Origin: an uncultured Pirellulaceae bacterium
Lineage (GTDB): Bacteria; Planctomycetota; Planctomycetia; Pirellulales; Pirellulaceae
Assembly (NCBI GenBank): GCA_938084685.1
Contig: CALKGE010000003.1
Location: forward strand, 1-64,000
DNA length: 64,000 nt
Reading direction: 5' to 3'
Within the stretch, counting starts at the first letter, position 1; every line of letters begins with the position of its first letter. Positions 47,288 to 56,102 of the stretch are shown here, piece after piece. Made by a program: the position numbers and the translations under genes. Under the pieces are notes generated by a model. The model worked only from the letters and a program-made list of their open reading frames with translations, was not told the origin of the DNA and ran no database searches.

Positions 47288-48412
47288 TCAGGGCTGTGGC
47301 CAATCTTCATTCAGGAAACGTCCGTTTTCACTAATGAGTTCTCCGTCGACAAAGATCTGGCCTCCTTGACGGAGGTCACAAACCATGTCCCAGTGAAGTC
47401 CGGATTCATTGACTCCTCCGGTTTCAGGGTACGAAGCTCCTACGGCTGCATGAAACGTTCCACCGATTTTTTCATCAAACAGAGTATTCTTGGTGTACTC
47501 GGTAATGGAATAATTTGTCCCGAGAGCGATTTCTCCCAGAACACGAGCGCCTTCATCCTGATCCAGCATGTCGATTAAGAACTGCTCGCCCTTGGCGGCT
47601 TTCGCATCTACGACACGTCCTTGTTCAAAGGTTAGTTCAATTCCTTCACTTTCCCGTCCTCCGTGAACAGCTGGAAAACTGTAGCGAACGGTTCCTTCCG
47701 TCGCAGATTCGATCGGTCCGGTAAAGACTTCACCATCCGGGAAGTTCTTTTTGCCATCGCTGTTGAGCCAAAGCCGATTCTGAACGCCGAGCGTCAGATC
47801 GGTGCCCTGGGGGGTGACAAATCGAATTTCACTTTTGCCATTCAGGTAATCAACTAACCGCTGTTGGCGGACGCTCAGTTCCTGCCAGGCGGCAACCGGG
47901 TCGTCCAGATGCAGCAGGCCCGCTTTAAATACGAAGTCTTCGTATTGTCTAAGGGACATTTCCGCATCCTGCGCCGAAGCTTGACAGGGGTACTGGGATC
48001 CGGTCCATCTTAATTCACCTGCAGCACTACGTCCCAGGAATGTCTCCAGGTATCGTTTTCGCGCCTGACTTTTTTTGGCCAGCTTGTCCGGGCTGACTCT
48101 GGATAGCGCTTTAGTATTGCTGCTCCCCCACAAACTGATCGTGACGTCAATGGTCTCGATTTCATGCTGCACAAGCGGGCTTTGATAGCTGATTTGTTCG
48201 TCAGACCCGTACTCGAATAACAGGTCACCGCAGGCATCCGGTTGCATAAGTACATAAGGGTGAGCGTCAGCTTCAAGGCATGCTCGATAAAGTTCCAGCA
48301 GTAGCGGCTCGGATAGTGGGCTGCCAACCAGACGTACGAGGTCGCCTGCAACGACATCTGCCGAGTAGTTAACCAGGACATCGGCAAGTTTTGAGAGGTA
48401 GGAATTGGGCAT
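47288..48412 (-). CDS. Aminopeptidase, M29 family
   Basis: 374 residues. A cytoplasmic dimetal aminopeptidase of the thermophilic AmpS/AmpT/PepS type. YLSKLADVLVNYSADVVAGDLVRL at the start, EVFTGPIESATEGTVRY in the middle (metal-ligand Glu), ALGTNYSITEYTKNTLFDEKIGGTFHAAVGASYP and the late HWDMVCDLRQGG (metal-ligand His and Asp) are typical. The start is 1 nt from the Nudix stop codon, so translation is probably coupled. It releases N-terminal residues from peptides. Confidence 0.92.
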   Translation of the reverse strand: MPNSYLSKLADVLVNYSADVVAGDLVRLVGSPLSEPLLLELYRACLEADAHPYVLMQPDACGDLLFEYGSDEQISYQSPLVQHEIETIDVTISLWGSSNTKALSRVSPDKLAKKSQARKRYLETFLGRSAAGELRWTGSQYPCQASAQDAEMSLRQYEDFVFKAGLLHLDDPVAAWQELSVRQQRLVDYLNGKSEIRFVTPQGTDLTLGVQNRLWLNSDGKKNFPDGEVFTGPIESATEGTVRYSFPAVHGGRESEGIELTFEQGRVVDAKAAKGEQFLIDMLDQDEGARVLGEIALGTNYSITEYTKNTLFDEKIGGTFHAAVGASYPETGGVNESGLHWDMVCDLRQGGQIFVDGELISENGRFLNEDWPQP

Positions 48413-48413
48413 G

Positions 48414-48944
48414 TCAGATTTCTCCGGACCGTTTCAGAAAGTCATACATGAGGATGCCAGAAATAGATTTGGCATCACAGATCTTGCGATCTTTTATAAG
48501 TTGTAAAGCGGTATCCCAGGTGACAACGTAATTGGTGATGAGTTCCCCTTCTTCCCGGGCAGGTTCTCCTTCGACCAACCCTGTGGCAACATACAGGTGC
48601 ATGGTTTCGTCAAGAATTCCAGGCGATAAGTAGAAACTGTGTAAATGCTGAAGATTCCGGGCACGGTACCCGGTCTCTTCCATGAGCTCTCTTTCTGCGG
48701 TGACTGCGTGTGGTTCATCCGGTTCGAGTGTACCTGCGGGTAACTCCACGAGTTCCTTGTCCACAGCGATTCGGTAATTGCGAATAAGACAGACGTGATT
48801 GTCATCCACCATGGGAAGTACGGCAACCGCTCCAGGGTGACGTACGACATGGCGCTGTTTTCCGTTTGGATGATTGGGATCAGCCGGAATCTCGACAACA
48901 TGAAATCGGCTCGTGGTCAGTAAATGGGTTTCTTGATTCGACAT
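48414..48944 (-). CDS. Nudix hydrolase, ADP-ribose pyrophosphatase type
   Basis: 176 residues from the ATG at 48944 (MSNQETH). A frame reaching 49082 starts in a Pro-rich unlike sequence and runs across the start of the divergent gene at 49037, so it is rejected. The Nudix box is intact: G-x5-E-x7-RELMEETGY, within ELPAGTLEPDEPHAV. The sequence before it (VRHPGAVAVLPMVDD, LIRNYRIAVDKELVELPAG) is that of ADP-ribose pyrophosphatases. It is first gene of the minus-strand operon with the aminopeptidase and the RmlD-like reductase. Confidence 0.92.
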   Translation of the reverse strand: MSNQETHLLTTSRFHVVEIPADPNHPNGKQRHVVRHPGAVAVLPMVDDNHVCLIRNYRIAVDKELVELPAGTLEPDEPHAVTAERELMEETGYRARNLQHLHSFYLSPGILDETMHLYVATGLVEGEPAREEGELITNYVVTWDTALQLIKDRKICDAKSISGILMYDFLKRSGEI

Positions 48945-49036
48945 AAAATTTGGCCAGGTGGGATGGATGTCTAAAGGACTGTAAAATCTATAAAGGTATA
49001 TCTTATCGGACAAGTGCAGGGACAAGGAGGTAGGTC

Positions 49037-49558
49037 TTGGCAAAGCAGCAGCAGGATCGGGAGGACATGTTGCGCGAGGCAACGGCGCTGGTTAACAGGG
49101 TGGAGTTGCGAGCTCTTCATGCTTCTGACGCAAAAGATCCGGTGGTGGTTGGTTTCCGGCGGGACGGAAGTGTCTCGTTTTATTTCGGAGCCGATCCGGT
49201 GTACCAGTTCAATGTCGAGCATGGCTTTCGTCGTGGGTACTATCAAGGAACTCTACTGAAGGCCGAAAATGGAAAGATCGTCCAGCTAACTCAATCTCGC
49301 GACAGTGGGCAGCTGGTGTTCCAACGTCATGAATTTGATGCTTCTGCCACGAGTGCCTATCTGGAATGCATGAAGCGCGATTTGATTGAATTAAAGGAAG
49401 CCTGTCAATCTTCCGCCGTAGAAATCGTTGGAGCAGTGGTTGAACAGGGAACAGAGAACGAGTTAATCGACCGCATTGTTGGCTGGATCAATGAACACGC
49501 CGATAGTATTGCTATTGCTGCGGTTCCCAATGTGACAGGTAAACGAGGACGCCGTTAG
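49037..49558 (+). CDS. Hypothetical cytoplasmic protein with a TTG start
   Basis: 173 residues. I do not recognise the family. The TTG at 49037 has a perfect Shine-Dalgarno, AAGGAGG at 49024-49030, 6 nt before it, which decides the start. The protein has an N-terminal helix (QDREDMLREATALVNRVELRAL), a beta-rich middle (VGFRRDGSVSFYFGADPVYQFN), a helical C-terminal half with three Cys or Glu-rich helices, and a basic tail (GKRGRR). No signal peptide or membrane segment is present. It is divergent from the Nudix operon (92 bp) and convergent with ygfZ (6 bp). Confidence 0.8.
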   Translation: MAKQQQDREDMLREATALVNRVELRALHASDAKDPVVVGFRRDGSVSFYFGADPVYQFNVEHGFRRGYYQGTLLKAENGKIVQLTQSRDSGQLVFQRHEFDASATSAYLECMKRDLIELKEACQSSAVEIVGAVVEQGTENELIDRIVGWINEHADSIAIAAVPNVTGKRGRR

Positions 49559-49564
49559 AGACAG

Positions 49565-50404
49565 CTAGAGAATACGCAATTTGCCAAGATTCGTTTCAAT
49601 TTCTGTTCCGGATTCATGCAGACCTCGTTTGACATATGCGAGTGCTTGACCGGTCAGTGCCGAGGTTGACCGGATCTTGGCGACGGGCTTGCCTTCACTT
49701 AACAGAATGTCGTTGGTGGCTGCATTGGTTTGCTGATTGTCGACTCTGGCCAGTAACCAGTGGACGTTTCCCAGAGCATCTATGCGTGCGATTGGTTCCT
49801 GTCCCAGATAGCATCCTTTGGTAAAACTGATAGCCTGTTGGTCCCGATTTACTTCCTGAGCGAAGTTGTCGTCAGAAATGTCGGCGCCGTAGACTGGAAC
49901 ACCTGTCTGAATTCGAGCGGCCTGGACCTCTTCATCAGTAAGTTGGACAAGCGTGGCCTTTTGTGCTTCTGTGAGCGAACCCAACAGAAAATAGGAAGGT
50001 TGATCGAACCAGTGGTTGGTAACGAGAGTGTCGGCTGGTTGATGTTCCTGAAGCCATGTTTCGATTTGCTCTCCAGCCAGTAGTGTGCATTCGGTCGCTG
50101 GCTCGATTCTGACTTCGACATCTTCGGTGATGATGTAACGGTCCAGGTGGGTGACGAGGTCTGAAACTTTATGATTGACTGTGATTAGCAGTAGCGAGCT
50201 CGGGGCGTGAAAGACCGTGACATAACCCAGGCATTTTCCTTGAATGCTGGTGATAAAGGCCTCGAGCGTTGAATTGCGTTCCAGTTTCTTGATGTCGTTG
50301 GTACAGAAATTGTTCAGAAAACTGACTCTGTCCTCGCCCGTGATGGAAATCACAGCGAGGTTGGAGGTTGGCCAGAAGGATGGTGAGTCAAAAAGCACGG
50401 GCAT
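49565..50404 (-). CDS. ygfZ: Folate-binding YgfZ/GcvT-like protein
   Basis: 279 residues. A tetrahydrofolate-binding protein that helps maintain certain Fe-S enzymes, for example MiaB. It has the GcvT-like fold with the signature KGCYLGQEPIAR containing the conserved Cys, and GEDRVSFLNNFCTNDIK near the N-terminus. The order of the remaining segments and the length fit. The LarA-like gene ends 26 bp upstream on the same strand, so they may be co-transcribed. A ribosome-binding site is not obvious. Confidence 0.9.
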   Translation of the reverse strand: MPVLFDSPSFWPTSNLAVISITGEDRVSFLNNFCTNDIKKLERNSTLEAFITSIQGKCLGYVTVFHAPSSLLLITVNHKVSDLVTHLDRYIITEDVEVRIEPATECTLLAGEQIETWLQEHQPADTLVTNHWFDQPSYFLLGSLTEAQKATLVQLTDEEVQAARIQTGVPVYGADISDDNFAQEVNRDQQAISFTKGCYLGQEPIARIDALGNVHWLLARVDNQQTNAATNDILLSEGKPVAKIRSTSALTGQALAYVKRGLHESGTEIETNLGKLRIL

Positions 50405-50430
50405 GAGCTTGTCGAATGGAGAAATGTTGA

Positions 50431-51630
50431 TCAGGCCAGGGCGACACGATGGGCGTCTCCGAGGCAGTTGATGGTGGTTGCTGGAGCAATCAGGTTGTTG
50501 ATTTGTGATGGGGTCTCAATGTTGGCAAGCCCGATAGACTCGACATCTTCCCCTGCCAGGTTACTGAGTAGATAGATATGATAGTCGTTTCGCAGTCGCA
50601 AGATTTCTCTGGCGGCCAGTATGTCGGCATCTGGTTGTTGTTCGAGTTGGTCTTTTACGTGTTGATGAGCTTCGTTGCTGGTTAGTAGCTTGATGGATCC
50701 AGGAAGTGGGCCACTCAATTCACTGCAAAGGACGATGGAGCCTCCCGGTGAAGTTGTTTTTGACAGGGTTACCAAAGCTCGAGCCAGGTTGTCCCAGGTC
50801 TGTTGTTGAGTTTCGCCAGCCAAAGTTCCAATGCTTAGTTCTGCTTCAGATACCGTATGCTTCCAGACGGAATCCGCCATGGAGGTCACTGACGATTGCA
50901 GCGTATAGATGTCCCCCGCAGTGACATTGTGGATTTGCTCGCCACTGGCAGGAGTTACTTTCACCAGATACTGAACGCCAAGCATATTTACGGCTTCCTC
51001 AGAATCCCGTTTTAGCACGCCGGCGTCTGGAGCGGCACGGTATCTGAGAATTGCTTCAGATTCGGTGAAGAGGGGAAACAGGTCGTGAAAAAAACCAGCA
51101 TAACCTGTACGAGGTTCAGGGAGGTTGGAGCAGACAGGAAGTACGACGTCCGCATCCACAAGTGTCTTGTTGAGTCGAATCGGCTCGCCTTCAGCGGTGG
51201 CGGTTAAATAGGCCTGCTCTTCAGGAACGTCCGGGTGATGGATTTCAAACTGAAGCGTGGTGTATACAAATTCGTCCAGTAACATTTCCAGACGTGTTTG
51301 AACCGACACCATTTCATCATGAGGAAGGACGATGGTGATATCTTCAGCAGCAACTTCGGTAAAGGCTTGTAAGTAATCCAGGATGCTGGCGATGATTTCT
51401 GCAATACGTGGAATACCTTCTCCGACGGCGATGGCTAAACGGTCTTCCGGAAACACGATTTCACGAAACGCCGGGAAATGGACGGACTGATCGAGGCTGG
51501 ATTGAACCATTTCTTTTAAAGTTCCATCCAGTGAATCCACTTCGGTACAGATGGTGGAAACGGACTGCTGGTCATTAAAATTCAGCTTTAGCGAGTTGGA
51601 TGCTCCGAATCGGAGATCGACGCTCATCAT
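50431..51630 (-). CDS. LarA-like protein (DUF2088, lactate racemase N-terminal domain)
   Basis: 399 residues; two adjacent ATG codons at 51630 and 51627 could start it. The N-terminal half matches the LarA/DUF2088 domain: AIAVGEGIPRIAEIIASILDYL and ITIVLPHDEMVSVQTR, with a Rossmann-like beta strand, then IHHPDVPEEQAYLTATAEGEPIRLNKTLVDADVVLPV. LarA itself is a nickel-pincer racemase made by LarB/C/E, none of which is encoded here. The late His residues of LarA are not obvious, so it may be a cofactor-less paralogue common in planctomycetes. Reaction unknown. Confidence 0.82.
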   Translation of the reverse strand: MMSVDLRFGASNSLKLNFNDQQSVSTICTEVDSLDGTLKEMVQSSLDQSVHFPAFREIVFPEDRLAIAVGEGIPRIAEIIASILDYLQAFTEVAAEDITIVLPHDEMVSVQTRLEMLLDEFVYTTLQFEIHHPDVPEEQAYLTATAEGEPIRLNKTLVDADVVLPVCSNLPEPRTGYAGFFHDLFPLFTESEAILRYRAAPDAGVLKRDSEEAVNMLGVQYLVKVTPASGEQIHNVTAGDIYTLQSSVTSMADSVWKHTVSEAELSIGTLAGETQQQTWDNLARALVTLSKTTSPGGSIVLCSELSGPLPGSIKLLTSNEAHQHVKDQLEQQPDADILAAREILRLRNDYHIYLLSNLAGEDVESIGLANIETPSQINNLIAPATTINCLGDAHRVALA

Positions 51631-51814
51631 TCGGTATTCCGTGAATAGAGTTCTGGGATTGATGGAGCATTGATCTTAGCCTGCTCACTTGGGTTTTTCT
51701 AGGGACTCAATTGGAAGCAGCGCGTTGGTGGCTCGGCTGCTGTGGAATCACCCCTGGTCACTAGATTCCGATTGTTTCACAAAAAGAAAACAGAATTTGA
51801 ATGGGCGGCGCGCC

Positions 51815-51820
51815 TATAAT
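51815..51820 (+). promoter_or_regulatory. Possible -10 box of the DUF1598 gene
   Basis: A perfect TATAAT lies 39 nt before the ATG at 51860. The position 17 bp upstream has no good -35 match, so the assignment is tentative. Confidence 0.3.
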
Positions 51821-51859
51821 GAATAAACTTTGTTGGTTTTTCGAAATTGGGACAACTTG

Positions 51860-53572
51860 ATGGCGAAGCACTTCTCAATCTTTTCAATCTGCCTGGTTCT
51901 GCTGTGCACAAGCGATAGTGTTGGACAGCTCCGGGCTGACGAATTTCAGCAGTTACTTCAGTCAGGTGAATATGTACAGGCACTGCAGCAGGCTCGTAGT
52001 AATCAGGATGCGGCAGTCCGTCGCCAGCAAATGGTTCAAATTGCTCGCCATCAAGCTGCAGCTGGTGTTCAGACCGGTGCAATTGCCACACTTTCGACTT
52101 TGCAACAATTCGGCAGCGCGAGTTTAACTGGAGCTGGTGATGAGCCAGGAAATGGGGCGGCCGTGCCGGGTGGGCAAGGTGGAGCAGCAGCGGCCGATTT
52201 TGACACGTTAATCAATCTCATTAAGTCGACAGTGTCCCCGGATGACTGGATTGATGCAGGTGGTGCCGGAGAGATCGTTCCCTTTGCAGGTGGAATCTAT
52301 GTGGATCGGGAAGGGCTCATGGTTCGTTTGGATACTAACCGAGGAACTGAACTGCAAGGGGTTCGTCGAGAACAGTTTGATGGAATGTTTAGTGACAAAG
52401 GTCAGGACATTCGTGAGCATTCATCCATGCGCAAAGTGTCATTGATTCGCTTGCAACGTCAGCTCGAGTTATTGCGGTTGCAAGGTCAACCGGCTGACGA
52501 CGCGATGCAGAATTTAGCAGGTATTTATAAGATCCAATATGTGCTTGTGTACCCGGAGCAGGGTGATATCGTTCTGGCTGGTCCAGCAGGACCTTGGGTT
52601 GAAAATGCTCGTGGGCGGATGGTCAATCCCGTCAACGGAAAACCTGTTTTGAAGTTGGATTATCTTGTGGAGCTTATGCGCAATGCGTACTCGGATAACC
52701 CGGTTTTTGGCTGTTCGATTACCCCACGTGCGGCGAATTTATTGAAAGCCAAGCAGTATTTGGAAAGTCAAACAGGAAAGCCATTGACTCCGCAAAATAC
52801 AGATGACTGGCTGGAAGGCTGGAGAAAAAGGGTTGGTCGTCAGGATGTCGAAGTATTTGGGACAAATAATCAATCTCAGCTGGCACGCGTTTTGGTTGAG
52901 GCGGATCATCATATGAAATTGGTCGGTTTGGGTGAGGTACCCGGAGCGCCGGGGATGAACAGTTATTTGGACAATCTGGTTCAGTCTGGTAAGTCGGTTC
53001 AGGCCATGCAGATGCTGCGCTGGTGGTTTACCACAAATTATCAGGCTTTACATGCTTCAAAAGATGGACTGGCATTTGAAATTGTGGGCCCGGCTGTGAA
53101 GGTGCTGAGTGAAAATGAAATTGTCGATCAACTGGGGAATCGGCAGCAGACCGGAAAGTCGGATCCCTTAACTCAGCAGTTTGCTGCCGAGTTTACTCGT
53201 AATTACGATTTGCTTGCCGAGCGTTATCCGGTGTATCACGAGTTACGTAATATTTTTGACTTGGCTGTGGTTTCCATGTTGATTAAGTCACAGGAGTTGG
53301 ATCGGCAGGTGGGATGGAATCCTGAGTTTTATTCCGAGTCGTATGGATATCAGACTCAGCGAGCCACTGCTCCTGCTTCGGTCGAGTCTGTTGTCAGTCA
53401 TCGTGTAAAGAATCGGATTGTCTCGGCTGTAATTTCCGGCGGAGTCTCGGTTGACCCACGGTTGGTGGTTAACCAGAGTAATATCAAACAGGATGATTAT
53501 GGAGTTCTCAACGCTGAATATCAGGGCAACCGCTCGGTCGTATTGCCAGGTAATACCTGGTGGTGGGATTAA
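51860..53572 (+). CDS. Secreted DUF1598 family protein
   Basis: 570 residues from the ATG at 51860; an upstream frame to 51830 lacks the signal peptide. A signal peptide (MAKHFSIFSICLVLLCTSDSVG) precedes a helical segment (DEFQQLLQSGEYVQALQQAR) and a Gly/Ala-rich linker. Residues about 195-260 hold the DUF1598 core (NLAGIYKIQYVLVYPEQG, then DIVLAGPAGPWVEN), a family known chiefly from planctomycetes. The C-terminal half, with TPR-like helices (RNYDLLAERYPVYHELRNIF), is conserved in the same proteins. Function unknown; an extracytoplasmic place is likely. A short spacer separates it from the coiled-coil gene on the same strand. Confidence 0.85.
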   Translation: MAKHFSIFSICLVLLCTSDSVGQLRADEFQQLLQSGEYVQALQQARSNQDAAVRRQQMVQIARHQAAAGVQTGAIATLSTLQQFGSASLTGAGDEPGNGAAVPGGQGGAAAADFDTLINLIKSTVSPDDWIDAGGAGEIVPFAGGIYVDREGLMVRLDTNRGTELQGVRREQFDGMFSDKGQDIREHSSMRKVSLIRLQRQLELLRLQGQPADDAMQNLAGIYKIQYVLVYPEQGDIVLAGPAGPWVENARGRMVNPVNGKPVLKLDYLVELMRNAYSDNPVFGCSITPRAANLLKAKQYLESQTGKPLTPQNTDDWLEGWRKRVGRQDVEVFGTNNQSQLARVLVEADHHMKLVGLGEVPGAPGMNSYLDNLVQSGKSVQAMQMLRWWFTTNYQALHASKDGLAFEIVGPAVKVLSENEIVDQLGNRQQTGKSDPLTQQFAAEFTRNYDLLAERYPVYHELRNIFDLAVVSMLIKSQELDRQVGWNPEFYSESYGYQTQRATAPASVESVVSHRVKNRIVSAVISGGVSVDPRLVVNQSNIKQDDYGVLNAEYQGNRSVVLPGNTWWWD

Positions 53573-53669
53573 ATTGTTCGAAGCTGCTTGCTAATCTATC
53601 GCAACCATGTTCAGCTTGTAGAAGTCAGCAGGTGTGAACAGAGTCTCTCTTAGTAGAAGGATGGAAATA

Positions 53670-54923
53670 ATGAAGAGTGTCATTGGTTTGGTTTTAGCCG
53701 GAGTGATAACTTGCGGTCTCTTTCTCGGAATGAGCTTAGCTCAGGATACCGTAGAGAATCCTTTTGTTGAGAGAGAAGTTAGTCGGGACGAAGCGCACAA
53801 ACGTGAGGCCGAGCGAGAGGAACTTGTGGCGCATGTGAATGAAATCAGAGCCGAGATCAAGCGAGCACAAGTGCAGTTTGAGCAGGCCCAAAGTGAAGGG
53901 AATGAGGATCGAATCCTGGAGCTTAAGAATTTATCAAAGGAGTTGCATCGGGAGCTGCATGAAGCTGAGCGTGCCTTAGTGGCGCGGGGAGGTCCGCCAC
54001 AAGGAGTGGATAAGAAGGCAGAGGACGTTAACGCACATAGCAATGCTTTACACCGCGAGTTAGGGCGTCTGAAGGTGCATTTATCTGAGGCTCGGAAGCA
54101 GGGCAATGAAGAGAAGGTTCGTGAACTTGAACGGCACATCGATGAGTTGCACGCCAGGATAAAGCACCCGGAGGACGTACGGCACGCTGATGGTAAACGG
54201 CATGACGACAGGGACCGTGAGCATCCTGATGAGTTGGAGCATGCAGCAAAGGCGATTCACGAAGAATTAGCCGAGCTGGAAAAAGCTTTGCATGAGGCTG
54301 CCGAGCAGGGACAGCAAGAGAGAGCTGAAGAGATTCGTCGACACATGAAAAGCTTGTTTGCCAAGCTGGAACATATTGAACACGGTTTGCACCGACGCGA
54401 ACATGGATCTTCAGATCAGCATGCTCGGGAGTGGCAAGATCTGCAGCATGTTCGTCAAGTTTTGGTCGATCAGTTGAGGCAGAACGAACGACGTATATTT
54501 GAACTTCGGAAATCCGGGAACAACGAGGAGGCTTTGCGGGAGCTTGCTCAACATCAGGAAAAACTGTCTTTAAAGTTGCGTGAGGTCGAAGAGACGCTCG
54601 CAGGGAATCCCCGTCATGGTCGGGAAAACCATAGAGAAGCGGCGGAGCAAATGGAGCATTTGAGGATCGCGATTGAGCACCTTAAGGCTGGTGGTTTTGA
54701 CGAGTTGGTGGGACATGCTGAGGAAGTTGCGGAGCACGTCGAGCGAGCTCTGCGTGGTGAAGGGCACGATCATCACCACGATGAGCATGTTGAAGTGCAT
54801 GAACATCATGATTTGGCCCGCGACGAGCTGTTTCACAGGGTCAGAAAGTTGGAAACTCACCTGCATCAAGTGCAGGAAGAGTTGGAACGAGTAAAACACG
54901 AGTTAGAGCGACGGAATCGCTAA
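53670..54923 (+). CDS. Exported coiled-coil repeat protein with His-rich C-terminus
   Basis: 417 residues from the ATG at 53670, with AAGGA 9-10 nt upstream; earlier ATG codons lack a signal peptide. After a signal peptide (MKSVIGLVLAGVITCGLFLG) the protein is almost entirely Glu/Arg/Leu helices. At least four units of about 45 residues recur: a helix ending in E/K-x-G, then N-E-E/Q-E-R and a second helix (for example ARKQGNEEKVRELERHIDEL and EAAEQGQQERAEEIRRHM). Near the C-terminus GHDHHHDEHVEVHEHHD could bind Zn, Ni or Cu. Function unknown; a periplasmic or surface structural role is possible. Confidence 0.8.
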   Translation: MKSVIGLVLAGVITCGLFLGMSLAQDTVENPFVEREVSRDEAHKREAEREELVAHVNEIRAEIKRAQVQFEQAQSEGNEDRILELKNLSKELHRELHEAERALVARGGPPQGVDKKAEDVNAHSNALHRELGRLKVHLSEARKQGNEEKVRELERHIDELHARIKHPEDVRHADGKRHDDRDREHPDELEHAAKAIHEELAELEKALHEAAEQGQQERAEEIRRHMKSLFAKLEHIEHGLHRREHGSSDQHAREWQDLQHVRQVLVDQLRQNERRIFELRKSGNNEEALRELAQHQEKLSLKLREVEETLAGNPRHGRENHREAAEQMEHLRIAIEHLKAGGFDELVGHAEEVAEHVERALRGEGHDHHHDEHVEVHEHHDLARDELFHRVRKLETHLHQVQEELERVKHELERRNR

Positions 54924-54958
54924 TACATCCCAGCAATAGAATTGATATTCATTTAATT

Positions 54959-54999
54959 GGACCCTTTGCTTACACTTTGGAAGCTCAGGGTCCTCTTTT
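54959..54999 (+). terminator. Rho-independent terminator after the coiled-coil gene
   Basis: A 7-bp stem, GGACCCT (54959-54965) with AGGGTCC (54987-54993), encloses a 21-nt loop that can fold further. It is followed by TCTTTT and lies 35 bp after the stop codon. Confidence 0.65.
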
Positions 55000-55070
55000 A
55001 ATGCGCACTCTTATGATTTTCTGAGCATCGTTAATTCTAACCGGGGGGCAATTCCGGCAAGGAGAGTGCA

Positions 55071-56093
55071 ATGACGATGGCATGGGAAAGGAACCGTAAC
55101 TCCGTGATTTTGGGAGTTTGTGTTTTTGCGACCTCTTTTTTGGTAAGTCCCCGGATTGTGGCGCAGGATAAAGAGTCACAGCAAGAGACTCGTGAAGAAC
55201 CGCTGACTCCATTTTTAGTCAAATCATCCTGGTTAACGTTTGGAGTGTTTGACGGTCGGATACAAGCTCGGGATATCAGACGGACTCAAAGTCGTTCCCT
55301 GACGTTATATCACGAAAATAATTCTGCTGAAGAGCATCTCATAGTGCGAACATTGCCTGGCAAGTACCGTATCAAATATGCTCTGCAGAGTCCGGGCGAG
55401 TTGTTGCAGCTTGAGTATGATATTGCGGGAGAGTTTTTTATTCGTCGCGAGCTGGAAGGCGTGAAGGTGCAGTTGAGACAGTCCTCGACAGGCCCGATCA
55501 GGATTCAGGTGGAGCGAGCTGGCGAGCTACATCAGTACCGGGCTGAGCGTTTGTGGCTTGCATTGTTGCTGATACCTCAATCCGATCGTAGTTACGTTGT
55601 TTCCATGCTACATCGTCTATGTCCGCATACGCATGTGGCATTACTTTTTGACGAGTCCCTCAAGGGATTAAAAAGGCTTGCCTTGGCTCAGGCGGATTTG
55701 GGTCTCTCGGAAATACGCACGTTGGTAGCATTATTGGATGACGATTCGTTTGCAGTTCGTCAACAGGCCGATCGACAGTTGCGGGCACTGGGGCGTCCGA
55801 TCGTAGGATTGTTGGAGCATGTAGATTATTCTGAGTTGTCTGCCGAGCAACGGACACGTCTCGGGTTGATCGTAAAAAGTTACAAAGTGCTGCAGCCGGA
55901 TACAGTTGAATCTATTGTGGCAACGATGAAATGGAATCCACGGTTCTGGCTGGTGTTGACAGCTGGTGAGCAAGATCAGCAGGTGGCTATCAATGCGAAG
56001 CGTCATTTCCGTCAATTAATTGGCTCGAACGACGCGGGAAACTCTTATGACGCTTTGACGAACAGTAATTCAGTGTTGCTGCGCTTGCGGTAG
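55071..56093 (+). CDS. Secreted hypothetical protein with HEAT-like segment
   Basis: 340 residues. The ATG at 55071 has AAGGAG 6 nt upstream. A signal peptide (core VILGVCVFATSFLVS, then PRIVAQ) precedes a beta-rich region of about 130 residues. A helical segment follows (LVALLDDDSFAVRQQADRQL and ALGRPIVGLLEH) that resembles the HEAT-like motif planctomycetes often carry in secreted WD40/HEAT proteins. I cannot name a family. It is transcribed alone, behind a terminator, and is convergent with apbE. Confidence 0.75.
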   Translation: MTMAWERNRNSVILGVCVFATSFLVSPRIVAQDKESQQETREEPLTPFLVKSSWLTFGVFDGRIQARDIRRTQSRSLTLYHENNSAEEHLIVRTLPGKYRIKYALQSPGELLQLEYDIAGEFFIRRELEGVKVQLRQSSTGPIRIQVERAGELHQYRAERLWLALLLIPQSDRSYVVSMLHRLCPHTHVALLFDESLKGLKRLALAQADLGLSEIRTLVALLDDDSFAVRQQADRQLRALGRPIVGLLEHVDYSELSAEQRTRLGLIVKSYKVLQPDTVESIVATMKWNPRFWLVLTAGEQDQQVAINAKRHFRQLIGSNDAGNSYDALTNSNSVLLRLR

Positions 56094-56102
56094 GAAATGC
56101 TG

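Noticed and set aside
48945-49082. Longer start for the Nudix hydrolase
   Set aside because: The added residues are Pro-rich and unlike the family, and would overlap the start of the divergent gene with its strong ribosome-binding site.
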